Below are positions 44,866 to 56,960 of a stretch of 64,000 nt of DNA, one piece after another (the stretch's first letter is position 1; every line of letters starts with the position of its first letter). The stretch spans positions 23,154,001 through 23,218,000 of the forward strand of contig OX940869.1 of NCBI GenBank assembly GCA_954871525.1, read 5' to 3'. Below the pieces are notes generated by a model. The model was not told the origin of the DNA and did not search any database. It saw only the letters and a list, made by a program, of their open reading frames with translations. Source of the DNA: Parietaria judaica (taxonomy: Eukaryota > Streptophyta > Magnoliopsida > Rosales > Urticaceae). The translations under genes and the position numbers were made by a program.

Positions 44866-45884
44866 CCCGGGTTAATACCCGGAAACCAATTTTTTTTAAA
44901 ACCCTGATCCGGATATATCCGGGTCCGAAAAAACACGGATCCGGAACAATCCGGATCTGAATATTAATTAACCCGGATATCGAAATATCCGGGTATTTAA
45001 AAAAAATTAAAACCATTTTAATCTGGGCCGTTGGATCATCAAGATCAACGGCCCAGAAAATAGATCCGTTAGGGTGCGGCATAAGTGCCTGGCCACGTGT
45101 CCCAAAAATAGAGTTGTTGGCCCCAACGGTAATGAAATGATGATGGTTTGCCTATATCGGCGCCCGAGGGAGAAGGTTTTAACAAAATGATGATGAAGTT
45201 GGCGCCGATAAACTATAGGGAAATCTCGTATTATTAAATTACGAGACCATAATCAAATTTTATAACGAGCAAAGGGCCGCTTTACACGAAATGTTCCAAC
45301 AATCTTCTTACAAAGTGTCTTTAACGTCGGATTGTTGGAAAGGCCATGCTAATGATGATTATATTACGGTCGTAGCTCATTTTATTAACTATAATTGGCA
45401 TATGGAAAAGCGTATCATAGGTTTTAAGCCGATGAGGATTAGACACACAGCAGTAAACCTAGCCGAGGCTATACTAGAAGTTTTGTCGGATTGGAACCTT
45501 TCGGATAGAGTAGTTTCCATTATGTTAGATAACGGTAGTGCCCATGCCAATGCCGTAGAAATAATGAAGGAAAGTTTGACCAATTTTAGGGAGGATTATT
45601 TTCATCAATGGTGTGCATGTCATATTATAAACTTGATAGTTCAATCCGGTATTGGCGTTATTTACGAAAGTATCGCCAAAATTAGGAACACGATTTTATA
45701 TATACGATCATCTACTATGCGTACAGTTTATTGGGAAGATTATTGCAGGGCTCATAGTTACCAGGCCAAAACGTTTCAACCGGATATGCCGATCCGCTGG
45801 AACTCGACTTACATGATGTTGGATGCTGTTATACCATACTGGGAGAGAGACTCTCTCTTTCTCTCTCTTGTTTCTGATAAATGA
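44866..45884 (+). pseudogene. hAT (RICESLEEPER-type) transposase fragment
   Basis: From about 45250 a plus frame encodes IIKFYNEQRAALHEMFQ, VSLTSDCWKGHANDDYI, SIMLDNGSAHANAVEIM, WCACHIINLIVQSGIG and PIRWNSTYMMLDAVIPYWE. These are the DDE-core signatures of plant hAT transposases/BED zinc-finger RICESLEEPER proteins (catalytic Asp in TSDCW and in LDN). The zinc-finger N-terminus and the C-terminal dimerisation domain are missing; the frame degenerates in GA/CT repeat at 45841. Upstream, 44866-45060 has ACCCGG / ATCCGG subterminal repeats like the hAT element at 30942. It could be a remnant of an autonomous relative of that element. Confidence 0.85.
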
Positions 45885-46926
45885 TCAGGAGGTAATGGCA
45901 ATGATAACGTTTTTAAATGTGTATATTGACTTGGGAACTTGCGTTATTCACATTCAAGATTAATTATGAGTCATTTGTTATAGGTCTCTTGACGTGTTAT
46001 TTTAACATTTGTTGTCTTAAAAAAAAAAACATTTGTTAAGTAATTATTTAAGTGAAACTTAATTAAAAACCAACGTTTAGACTCGATGCCTAAAAAAAAA
46101 AACCTAATTACATTGCAACGAGAATTATATTATTAAATCTATATGTTACCAATGCTATTATTTTTTTAAAAATCCCCGATCATATCATTTTCTCGTTTTG
46201 CATATCTAAAACCCGTCGGCACAACCGTAAAATTGTACTATCGATTTTGTTGGGAAGGCGAGCATACGATTTCCTATGCCCTATTTAGTATTATTTGTTA
46301 ATTCATAACCCTGCAGTCTTACGAAGAAGATCTAGTATTTATTTATTTAATGCCTATCGGACATTCTGATAGTAAATAACTCACGAGGCATCGTTTTCAC
46401 TATATTAAATTTTATTGGATCATACACAATGAATAAAAATAAATGGACAACGTTATTTGTTTATATTATATACACAATGCTATGCTGCATGCTCTGCAAA
46501 CAATTTATAAGCTCTTCAAAGTCGGTACATACATGGGAAATATATACCTATTTCAAGTTTCTATATTTAATACAAAATATGTTTCTATATATAAGGAAAT
46601 AAGAATAAAATAGAGTGAGATCTAGCTTCAATTCAAACACCAATCCTTTGAAATTAACAATGGGTATATAAACAAGGGTTTAGGGTTTAGGAAGGAAGTG
46701 AGGGAAAATGGTTTCTCTCAGTGGCGAATCTAAGATACATGTTCGGAGAGCTAAGTATTATGGTGGGCCTAATCATTTTATGGGTAAAAATGAAAAATAG
46801 AAATTTACGGATAAAAAATGTTTTCAAGAAGTTTAGTGAGACTCCATAATAAAAAGTTGTAACTTGAAGAATACTTATGGCGTCAATTTTTTATATTTAA
46901 ATGTGTGCAAACAAATTTCATTAAAA
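45885..46926. other. AT-rich intergenic, no gene
   Basis: No coding signal. 46598-46680 is imperfectly repeated at 50088-50172 (both contain GTGAGATCTAG and ACCAATC). A short GGGTTTAGGGTTTAGG near 46676 is a telo-box-like motif. Confidence 0.5.
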
Positions 46927-49900
46927 TCTATATATATATAAAAGTAAAATCTCCCACTATGACATGGCATAATGAGATCAAAGAGATTCTTATTTGCTAT
47001 TTTTTCAGATTTTTTATATATTTTATATATAAAAAATCAGCTATTAAATGACTTTATCTCTATGCATGCAATAAACGTATTAATGAATCATTTTTAACTC
47101 ATTCAAAGCTTTAATATCATAAGGCTTTTTGTTTCCTCATTCGATCAGTTTTTTTTTTTTTTTTTTCGTGAACATCAACAGACTGGTATCTTCTTAAAAG
47201 GAGCTTCTGATTTCTATTTCCTCATTTCTTTGTAAAATTTTAGTTTTATTTTTCTTGACCTGTTCTAATCATATATCTTTTTTTCTTTTTTCTTTAGGAA
47301 AGCGGCGCCGATTATTCGAGCAGGCAGATTCACAAGGTATCGTTTCTCTCTTCATTGTTCTCCTCTAATTCATCTCTTGAGGTTTAAATTTTAACTCTCT
47401 TAAAGGCTCGGAGAACAGTAATATCGCACAGCCACAGAAAAGCTCGCGATTCGAACTTCATGACGGTGTACTGTGATTCGATGACTCTCATGCCTACTCT
47501 TAGTCGATACACCCTTAACGGCCTTCACACCACTGTCTCTCCCCAAAGGCTTCGGTTTCATCGTTCCAAGGTAAAGTATTGGTAAAAATTCTTTGAATTT
47601 CGTAATTGGTTTTGTGGGTCATAATAACGTATTGATTTTGTTGCATTCGCTTTGTTGTTGAGTATGGACAAGAAACGTAAGGGAATTTTGGCTGCTAAAA
47701 GCAATATTGATGATTACTTTTAAGCTCATATATATAATTTAAATTTGACTTGGGAGGCCGTTTGGTGTCTTTGTGTTGAAAAGTTTAGTCTAAATGTCAG
47801 ATTTAAATGTTTTACAGTACATATTTATACCAATAATTCATTGTTATATCTAAAGCAGTAGAAAATTGGGCTAAATTGCTTCAGTTTTGTTATTTTATCA
47901 ACTAAACATACCATTTCAAATGCAGGATTATGTTCGAGGTGATGCCAAGGACCTCTTTCTAAATTTCATTGTGAGTCTGTGACCGAGTTCTAGATATAGG
48001 ATTAAAGATGGTTTATTTATCACAACTAATAAATCTATTTTATAACTAAACTTATTAATTGTGGTGAATGATTTAATAAGATTGGTATTTTTTATTGTAT
48101 AGGACTAGAAGTCTAGAAGGGTAGATATTTCCCTTTAATTGTTTAAATCTGAAACTTTTGCCATGACTATTATTCTGCTATTTTGGATTCTATCTGTTAC
48201 TCAACGAACCTAAATTATTTCGGATATAAGTTACTTTTTATTTTAAACGAACACTTTCACCACAATTCTTTTATATCTAGCAAGGCGTTTCAATTTCATT
48301 GTGTGTGTATATAAATATATTTTTATATATATGGAGAGAGAATAATCGTTATACAGTACATTTTTAAAAAAAATGTTCTTCATATGATTCAACAAAATTT
48401 ACTTTTTTTAACACACAAAAGCTTATGGCTATTAAAATAAACAATAATGATTGTTCATTAATTTTGAACTTAAGAAATAAGAATGGTCAATGGTTAGACA
48501 CAAATCTAAGTACATTTAATAAAAAAAAATAGAACTAATTGTTTTAACGGCAAGAAGTTTACAATATATTGGTCGTTTTTCTTTTAATAGGATTTTTACC
48601 ATATACAAATTTCTTGATATGTAGTAGTTTTGCTTTATGTGGAAGAGAAAAAAACAATGGTTTTGAGGTAGGTTCTATAGATTGTTATCATTTAAATTAC
48701 AACAAAAAAAATGTCAATCAAAAGTAAACAAAAATAATCAAAGAGAAAATGACAAAAAAAAAATCGTTGTGTGTTTATCCCTATATTTCCTTGGACCATT
48801 TAGTGTAATGATTTTTTAGTAGAGAATAATTTAAATATTTTACGTGAATGTACACATGTTATCTTCTCTACAATCTAATTAACATGCTATATATAGCGTA
48901 TGCATTCAAATTGACTAAGAATATTTTGTGGAATTAGGGTATCAACGGGGAGTTAGTTTTGTGGAGAAATTAGTTAGTTTTGTGGTAAATCATTTAAGCT
49001 CAACCTTTGATATCTTGATTCATATTTTCTTCTACCACATCTTTCATATTTGATATTATTCCCTATGATTAAGTAATTATATTATTCTTCTTGATTGTTT
49101 TTTATTATCTAAACAGAATGGGATTTCTATAAAAAAAAAATAGTATTTGAGTTGTTGTATTAATCTTTTAGATTTGTGAAATAGTAGCATATTTTAAAAG
49201 CAAGACATGACATATGAGTTGTAGACCTAAAATTTTAATTATTAATATTATTACGAGGAAATAAGAAGAAAAAATGTGCATTGTATTTTGATGCATGTAA
49301 TTCGATTACAACACACAACTTAAATAAAGTATTTTTTTAGTATGTTCATCAAAATCTATATGAATATTTTTTGGCTACTTTAAGAAGCGCGAAGCAGTTC
49401 ACTAATTTAAAAAAAAAAAATTAACAAATCTCAACATTATCATTTTTGATGCTTGAAAAAAAAAAACTACTAATTTCTATATCCTGCCATGTCACCTTTA
49501 GTTTTTTCTTATTTAGTTTTTCTTATATGTAGATATAGATTAACTTTGTCTTTAAAATTAAAGAATATGTATATGTTGCCTTAGCAAACATATACATATA
49601 TTGATGGAGGATATCCAACAACAATTATTAATATTGATGAAGGACAGTTTCAATATTTTTTTATAAATATTTGAACAAACTCTTCAAATTTAGAATTATT
49701 TATTAAAATAATATTTCATTTATTCATTATTGTTTAAAGTTTTTATATATATTTGATCACGGTAAATAATAAAAAAAGTAAAGTATTACGAAAACAAGAC
49801 AATTTATTAAGTTTCATGATATAGATCATTTATTTATAATTCATGATAGAAAAATATTTTTTTTAATTTCTTAAAATTATAAACTAAATTATACCGCCAC

Positions 49901-49928
49901 TGCGCGAAGCGCGGTGCTTTTCCACTAG
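46927..49928 (+). mobile_element. non-autonomous Helitron, ~3.0 kb, with captured exon-like segments
   Basis: The 5' end is TCTATATATATATAAAAG preceded by A (46926). The 3' end has the GCGCGAAGCGC hairpin (49902-49912), then GGTGCTTTTCCACTAG and a T at 49929. The TC start, the short GC hairpin about a dozen bases before CTAG, and insertion between A and T are the Helitron signature. No Rep/helicase ORF is visible; most of the interior is AT-rich filler except 47298-47970. Confidence 0.85.
47298..47970 (+). pseudogene. three open exon-like segments carried by the Helitron
   Basis: 47298-47336, 47406-47570 and 47926-47970 are each preceded by AG, followed by GT, and of length 39, 165 and 45 nt, all multiples of three. 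All are open in the same phase, giving 83 codons without a stop (for example SRQIHK / SHSHRKARDSNFMTVY / DYVRGDAKDLFLNFI). The intron-like gaps are T-rich before the acceptors. The parent gene is not recognised. A typical Helitron gene capture; start and end exons are lacking. Confidence 0.5.
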
Positions 49929-49929
49929 T

Positions 49930-50324
49930 GTGTATAAAAAAGACCTTGACGTGGACTTCTATGTGCTGACACGTGTCCCCTAACGGACTTAACAAAATAT
50001 TGAATTTTGAAACACATTGCAGGGCATAAAACGTGACTTTAGATGCTTGTTTCGCTGTTGATTTGATTTTAGAATAACTCTAATAGATAAATAAGAAAGA
50101 AATAGGGTGAGATCTAGTATTAATTTAAGCACCAATCTTTTCAAATTAAACTAAGGGCAAGGGTTTATTAGGTGGTGCGTCGCTGTAACAAAATAGGAAG
50201 ATTTATGGCTCACAAAGCTCCGATTTGGGCTGCAACTACATGACTCGTGGTGTGGGGTTCCACTTGATAAAAATCCCACGAACAAAGTCAGAACATCTTA
50301 GCTTAGGTACTCCAAAGGCAAAAG

Positions 50325-50368
<44 letters not shown>

Positions 50369-50655
50369 GAGAGAGATTGATATATAGGTCTATTTAACTC
50401 ACTACTGTTCTTTGGTCCACGAAAACAGTCCAAACTCATGATCAAGCAAGCTTGTAACCTATTACACAAATATATACCTCATTTTCCCCAACATGTTTAG
50501 TCCCAATGTTACCTTTATTTTTCGCAATTAATTTGTTGCTTCGTTGTTCCGTTCAGTATATCAGACATGCAAGATCAAGCCAAGAGATACGGACTTTCTA
50601 ATTAACATACTACTACGGATAGTCGGGACAAGAAGTGAACTTCTGAAAGTCAGGC
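49930..50655. other. intergenic with (AT)18 microsatellite
   Basis: AT run at 50327-50362; otherwise AT-rich with no gene. The second copy of the Helitron-flanking direct repeat is at 50088-50172. Confidence 0.5.
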
Positions 50656-52733
50656 GTGGTGTTCTCGGATAATATGTATCATTGTGAGAAGAAGACCATC
50701 CTAGAGGTATTCCAAATGAAGTCTTTGGAACGCTGGGAAAGGTATCTAGGAAACCCTCTCTTTTTTTCACGAATCAAGACTCGGGATGTTAGTTTCTTAA
50801 TTGAGAGGGTTCAATCTAGACTTGAAAGCTGGAAATGCAAGCTTCTTTCTCAAGCGGGTCGGACTACTCTTGTAACATCATTGCTTCAAGGAATGCCGCT
50901 TTACTCTATGTCGACTTTCCTTATTCCGAATTCAGTGTGTGATGCTATCAACAAAATATTGAGACGGTTCTGATGGGCGGGAGCAATTGAGAAGTATGGG
51001 TTCTTCGCATTGAAGAACTGGGATGATATTTGCAAGCCAAAGAGATGTGGTGGACTCGGAATAAGGAAAACCAAAGACTGCAATGAAGCACTTATTGCGA
51101 AACTTTGCTGGAAGGTAGTAACGGGGGACCAAGCTCTTTGGTATAGAGTGATATGTATGAAGTATGGGGTCAACCAGAAAGATGCCTTTCTAAGAGAGAA
51201 GACAGAATGTTCAATGGTCTGGAAAACGATAGCCACTTTATCATAAATCTTCTTTAAAGGGGCTCAGAGGGTCATTGAAGAAGGTTCTAACACAGACATA
51301 TGGAATACCCCCTTCGATTTCATGGCTGGAAGGCTCCCTCAACCGTGTTCCTTCTAATCGAGGTTTTGGGATTCTCAAAAGTTAAACTTTCTGTCTATCC
51401 ATGAAATCGCTAGCAAAATCTTGAGAACTTCGCCCCGAAGGGAGCCTTAGACGGATATTTGGGTGTGGAAGGGCACAAAGACATGTTTGTTTTCAGTAAA
51501 AAGTGTGTATTGGCTCATCGGGAAGGAACACTTTGGAGAAGATGGCTCAACGGCCAAGGCAATTTGAAAAGCGCCAATTCACTAGAGATGGAAGTTTCTT
51601 ATGTGGAAACTCTTCATAATTGTCTTTTAACAAGCGGCATAATCATATCTTTGGAGGTGAGAGTATGGGATTGCCCCCTTTGCAAAGGAGATTGCGTAAA
51701 GGATATGTGATACGGCCCCGAGAGTTTGAACTTTGTGTTGTTTGATTAATTAGCGTCGTTTATTTTTATGTCGTCGTGTTTAATTAAGTATTTTGGGTCT
51801 TAGGATATTTAAGTTAGAGTTGTCATTTTTATTTAATTATGTTATTAGGTTATTTAACTATGTTAGAAAAGTTAATTAGGTCAAGCCCGGTTCGGCCCAT
51901 GAGGTTGTAATTCCTTTCTCTATTTAAGAGAGCTTCGATTAATGAAAAGACAGCCAATAAACATTCAAAAAATTAATCTCTAAGAGATTGAGTTTGTGAG
52001 TAATGGCCAAAACTTCCCAAATTTCCATTACGAGTTTATCGGTCTTCGGGCACGTATCAATATGCTACATTTGCTTAGAGATTACCCTTTTACGCAGGTT
52101 GTCTAGTTCAAGTCACCTTAGGGAATTAGGATAGGAACAATGACCAGAGAAAATGAAAATGATTTCTTGGCTTGGTTCTTCGACTTATGTACGCATTTGT
52201 CCAGCCCAGAGCGTAAAGACCTTTTTGTGTTTGGAGCGTATCTGATGGAGCAAATTTGGAGAGCGAGAAATGACGTTTTTCATGGCCGCAAAATGTCATG
52301 TGTGAGATACTTGGTCTCGAGGGTGTTTGATACATGTAGAAGCTTTGTGTCATTTTGTGAACCAATACTCAAGACCTTCCCGCGGAACCAAGTGAGTAGG
52401 CCCCGACCGGAAGACGGGTGGCGGATGGGCAGCAGTGCTTCGTGACGTCATCGAAAATCTGTGCTAAGTCAACACATGCACATTCCTTGGAGATTCGACT
52501 CAAGAGGCGGAACTGGAAGCCATATTGGGGGCGTTCAGATGGGCAATTAGCAGAGGATGGAGAAAAGTGTGGCTATTCTCTGACGCAAAAGTTGTTATCT
52601 CAGCATGCTTGGATGAGTATCTTTGCCTTGACTGGAAGCTTATGGGCTCCTTCGACCCCCGGTTGTCATGGAAGGAGTGTAGATCGTACACTTTTTAATG
52701 GAATCCTTCTTTTCCGAGCGAAAAAAAAGGTAT
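50656..52733 (+). pseudogene. L1-type LINE ORF2 C-terminal fragment, interrupted by solo LTR B
   Basis: Reads as plant LINE reverse transcriptase tail (ERYLGNPLFFSRIKTRD; SRLESWKCKLLSQAGRTTLV; KRCGGLGIRKTKDCNEALI), then a zinc-binding RT segment (DIWVWKGTKTCLFSVKS). After the solo LTR it continues into an RNase H-like tail (LMEQIWRARNDVFHGR). A stop at 50971-50973 replaces a codon in the normally conserved FLWAG region, and many stops follow 51246. A short A-run near 52722 may be the LINE 3' end. Dead copy, 5' truncated. Confidence 0.85.
51708..52059 (+). mobile_element. solo LTR B, same family as LTR A
   Basis: 352 bp, TGATACGGCCCCGAGAG...GGGCACGTATCA, with mirror ends TGATACG/CGTATCA and perfect target duplication ATATG (51703-51707 and 52060-52064). 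Nested in the LINE fragment, so it is younger than the LINE. Confidence 0.95.
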
Positions 52734-53078
52734 ATATGTTAAAAATTGACTAAATTTTATATAAATAAAAAAAATACATCGCCTCGTATTTATTAACTTT
52801 AAATACTTTTATTGATATATCTCATATCACTTTAGTTGATCAAAATTCTGCTACTTTAACCGTGATTTTTACTTTAAAATATAAATGGTATTTATTTGAA
52901 ACTAGCGAGCACTGAAAGAAAAAGGAGATGAAAAAATATAATAAAACTATAGATGATATTTATTCTAAAGTAACGAGAACTGAGTTTACGAAGAAAAAAG
53001 AAGTGAAAAATATAATAAAAATATAATTAGTAAAATGGGAAGAAAAGCAGAGTTAAAAGTATAAAAGTAGATGAAAAT

Positions 53079-53339
53079 AGGAATCGATTTTCGCGATAAT
53101 CGAGCGATTAATCGCTGAAAACCACTTCTCGATAACTTATCTCCTCTAATCGTTGTCGTTTGATACTTATCGCGATTTTTCGATTCGAAAAGCAAGCTAC
53201 TTATCTCTCAAACTTATCAAGTGTATTTTCTCGAAAAGTTACACTTTTTGGTCAAAAACGATAAGTCAACTCTGGTATAATTTTTTTTGCGGCAGAAGTT
53301 CCAACTTCTTTTAATTTAAGAATTTAAAGGTATTTTTAG

Positions 53340-53381
<42 letters not shown>

Positions 53382-53623
53382 GGATCTTGAGTGTTTTGAA
53401 GTTTAAATTTTGTATATGTATGAATAATGTCAAATTTTCACAATTTTATTCTATATTTGTAGTAGTTACTTAGAAAGCTATTAGGTTGAATGAAAGTTAA
53501 ATTTTGACTTTCATAGTAGTTTAATTGTACATTTTAGTTTTTGAATCAAATGTTGTCGTTGAAATTGATTTTTTTTTTATGATGGAAGAAAAAGAATTAA
53601 GATGATTTGTGTGATTTTTGTTA

Positions 53624-53664
<41 letters not shown>

Positions 53665-54258
53665 GTAGATTTTGGTTATATTTTAGGGTTTATGCGAATT
53701 GTTTCTGATTGTGATAAAAGTACCTATTTTTTGGAAAATTGTGAATTTGAGATATATTTTAAATTTTTTTGATGTAATTTCATTTTGTAACAATGTATAC
53801 AATTAGCAAACTGCGAGTTTAACATATTTTTTTTTTAATTTGACGTTTTCTTGAATTGTGATCTTATTGCAGCAAAAGTACATATTTTTTGAAAATTGGC
53901 TAAGTTGAACTAGTTAATTGACTTTTTTGATGTAAAATCATTTTAAAACATTGTATATAATTTATAATAATGTGAGGTTGACATAAATTTTTTGTAATTT
54001 GATGTTTTATCGAATTGTGACCTTATTGCGACAAAAGTATATGTTTTTTTTGGAAATTGGTTAAATTGAAATATTTTATGTATGAAAATATTTTATAAGT
54101 TTTCCACCGTTAACAGATTAATCCATCGATAAGTTTGATAAGTTTCGATAACGGCAAACGATAACTTTTGTAGGTTTTTCATCGATAAATCTATCGGCAA
54201 ACGATTAATCCATCGATAACGACAAACGATTTATCGACAAAAACGGCATTCAATTCGT
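53079..54258. mobile_element. hAT-type non-autonomous element, copy A (CGATAA-rich ends)
   Basis: Shares with copy B (57906-59247) the left end GAGCGATTAATCGCTGAAA, the block TATCGCGATTTTTCGATTCG, the interior and the right end TCGATAACGACAAACGATTT...AACGGCAT. The ends are more degraded than in copy B; ATGAAAAT / ATGAAATT at the two borders may be an 8-bp duplication. The interior contains a tandem unit of about 130-155 bp (ATTGCGACAAAAGTA...GAAATTGGTTAAATTG), a 38-nt T-run (53342-53379) and a (TTA)13 microsatellite (53625-53664). No coding capacity. Confidence 0.7.
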
Positions 54259-54384
54259 TTCATGAAATTGTAGGCAGTAAAATAAAATAAAAGTAGATAA
54301 AATTGTAGGCAGTAAAATGGAAAGAAAAGCAGAGTTAAAACTTAAAAGTATAAACTCATAATAATAATTACTCGTCATTTGCAA

Positions 54385-54780
54385 ACTTCGATGCACACAA
54401 AACCGTTCGCACGCTTTCTTTCTTGTCGTGACGTCACTCGCTCCACTCATTGGTCGCCTCGCAACAAAGTCCGTGCAGCTCCCGTGTTACCCTGCTCTCG
54501 CCCGTACGCTACAGAAGCCCACTCCACTGCTCCAATTAAAAGATCTAATCACGCCACGTGGCGGTCGCAGCGCGGAGACGCGCCACGTGGGGCCTGATCG
54601 CACCGCGTGGCCGCAGTGAGAGGCGCTTTAACTAACGTTTTAATTGTGATTATCGCGGGCTTCATGCGCTAAGCAAGACGTGGAGTGGAGGGGACGGAGT
54701 TGTAATTCTCGCTCATTCCCGAGGACAATTTCGTCCGAGTGATAAAGTACTGCTCTGTTTCGCGTTGCGGTTATACGGAG
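54385..54780. promoter_or_regulatory. isolated GC-rich promoter-like island with G-boxes
   Basis: Within about 170 bp lie a palindromic CRE/TGA site TGACGTCA (54429-54436), a perfect G-box GCCACGTGGC (54553-54562), a second CCACGTGG (54583-54590) and an E-box-like CGCGTGGCC near 54604-54613. The stretch is strikingly GC-rich inside AT-rich DNA. No gene starts on either side, so it is either an orphan promoter fragment or regulates something outside what I can read. ORFs inside it are not convincing. Confidence 0.5.
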
Positions 54781-56069
54781 ACGGACTGAAAAGTAATTTC
54801 CTACAAATTATTGACTTGTCCACTGACAATTTACTATTTACTGTGACTTGATAAACAAAACAATCTACCTTTACTATTTACATATTCGGATTTAGAGTGA
54901 CGAGCTATAATTTTGGAGTGCCACATATACAGGATTAAAGTAATTTAACAATACTGAAAATCATGAAGAAAAAAAAAATACTGAAATGGAATTTATAGTA
55001 TAACAAAATAAGATGAAACTTTATTCATAATCTCCAAGAAGATAATAATAGTGGTAACAGGCTAACAGCTCATAGCTAGTTTTATTATCACAATGAAACT
55101 AATATTTTAGAGATTGATATTAAGGACGGTGCAAGATATTGATAAATTTTTTTTAATATCTAATAAATTGATAAAATTGTATCGGCTCGATTTAATGAGT
55201 AGAATACAAAATTGATCGATAGATTGGTGTGATTTTCATTAAAAAAATATTATTAAAATTTAAAATAATAACATAACTTTTTTTAATTACTTATAAAATT
55301 GGGGGTTTAGAGAGGTTTTGAGGGATTATGTAAAGATTAATATGAAAAAGTTTAAGAAAATATAAGATTTTCTTAGTCGAAGATAAAATTTAAGGATTAA
55401 ATAAAAGCAGTTTGAAAAAAAATCGATACTTACCGGATGCAATTGATTTTCCCGTGCCCATACCAAAAGAAAGTTACCATCGCCGTTTATTGACTTTTCT
55501 CAGCTTGGGGCTTTGACATTTTTATTATCATGATTACATTATCATTAAAGCCGGTCATATTACCTCTTCATAATATTGTTTTTAAAAGCTAACAACCGCA
55601 TCTATGGAATAATCAGTATTGTAATCAATATTCGATTGCGTTAATATAAAAAAAAATAAAAAAATATTACCACATTTACCGCTTCTACGATCCACTACAT
55701 ATAACTATCATACAAACTATCATACAAATAAGTAATGAAGTCTAAAAATACATAAATAACTCTAATAGAGTTCTTACAGGTCCCTACATCATTGAAGCAA
55801 GAAGTGATAGCTTAAAATAGGACTAGTAACAGTAAATTTAAAGTTAAGTTTAAGTTCTTACCGTCCACAACTACATCCAAAACAACATCATTAAACATGT
55901 ATGGCTAGATAATAATGGTATGATATACGAGTGAATAAAAAAATATTTTTAACAGCGTGATAAGTGTGGCTATTACTATATAAAATATATTATAAGATTT
56001 AGTGATAAAGCAGTGCAAATGGGTGTGTTGTTGCGGTGGTTCAATTTGCGGTTTCATCGTTTTTTCAAT

Positions 56070-56111
<42 letters not shown>

Positions 56112-56330
56112 TTAACAATTTTTTTATTTACCCTAAAGTAGTCTCTTTGTTGGGCGAAATTAATTAAAACTCTTGTTATTTTCATATTTGACTCATCTCA
56201 CCTTCGCCTTATTGTATACTCTTCTCATCCTCTTAACGTTTTTATTTTTTATTTTTATAACGAAATGTGAGAAAATATGATTTTGATTTATTTTAAAGAT
56301 AGATTTAAATCTTGAAACAATATATTTTTT
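54781..56330. other. AT-rich intergenic, no gene
   Basis: No open frame or structured repeat beyond a (AT)18 run at 56073-56108. Confidence 0.5.
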
Positions 56331-56471
56331 AAGGGTGAAAACTTTGTAACCGTTTCTCGGTTTTAGTATCGTTCTTGGACTAGTTTTTAAGAACTTGGAT
56401 AAATTTAGTTTAAAAGGGAGAATCGATACTTCTCGGTTCTCGATTTATGATACCGAGAACCGATACATGCC

Positions 56472-56565
<94 letters not shown>

Positions 56566-56960
56566 TCTCTCTCTCTCTCGTAACGTCATCCCTCGATCTC
56601 ACTCCAACTATTTTGATCGCCGCCGAGAACCCTTCTTCTCCCTCGCCGAGAACCCTTGACGATGAATTGTTTACACGAAAGCAACGAATTTTCCGTATTA
56701 AGCATGTGCATGGATGAAGTGAACATATACAAGGATTCTTCCCGGTTTATGTCATAGTTTATATTACAGACATGGTATTTTGTATTTTTTTGGATTTTGT
56801 CCTGGATTTTTCCCGCTTTATCTCTCGGTTTATTTCACGATTTTTTTTCTTTTTCTCGGTTTCGATCTCAACTTAAAAAAAAACCGAGAAATTTTACAAT
56901 CGATACAGATACCTATACCAAAAAAAATATCGATTTTTCGAAACTAAGCAAAAAAATAAA
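56331..56960. mobile_element. hAT-like remnant with ACCGAGAA motifs
   Basis: Repeated CCGAGAA / TTCTCGG and ATCGATA motifs occur in both orientations on either side of a long CT tract, in the style of subterminal repeats of hAT elements. Neither terminus nor target duplication could be fixed, so this is tentative. Confidence 0.35.
56475..56579. repeat. (TC)n microsatellite, ~105 bp
   Basis: About 52 CT/TC dinucleotides with a single CCC interruption at 56561. It produces spurious Ser-Leu and Arg-Glu ORFs on both strands. Confidence 0.97.

Noticed and set aside
46674..46692. Interstitial telomere GGGTTTAGGGTTTAGG
   Set aside because: Only two units; short telo-box motifs of this length are common in plant DNA.
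56395..56659. Leu-Ser and Arg-Glu repeat ORFs
   Set aside because: Translations of the CT microsatellite.
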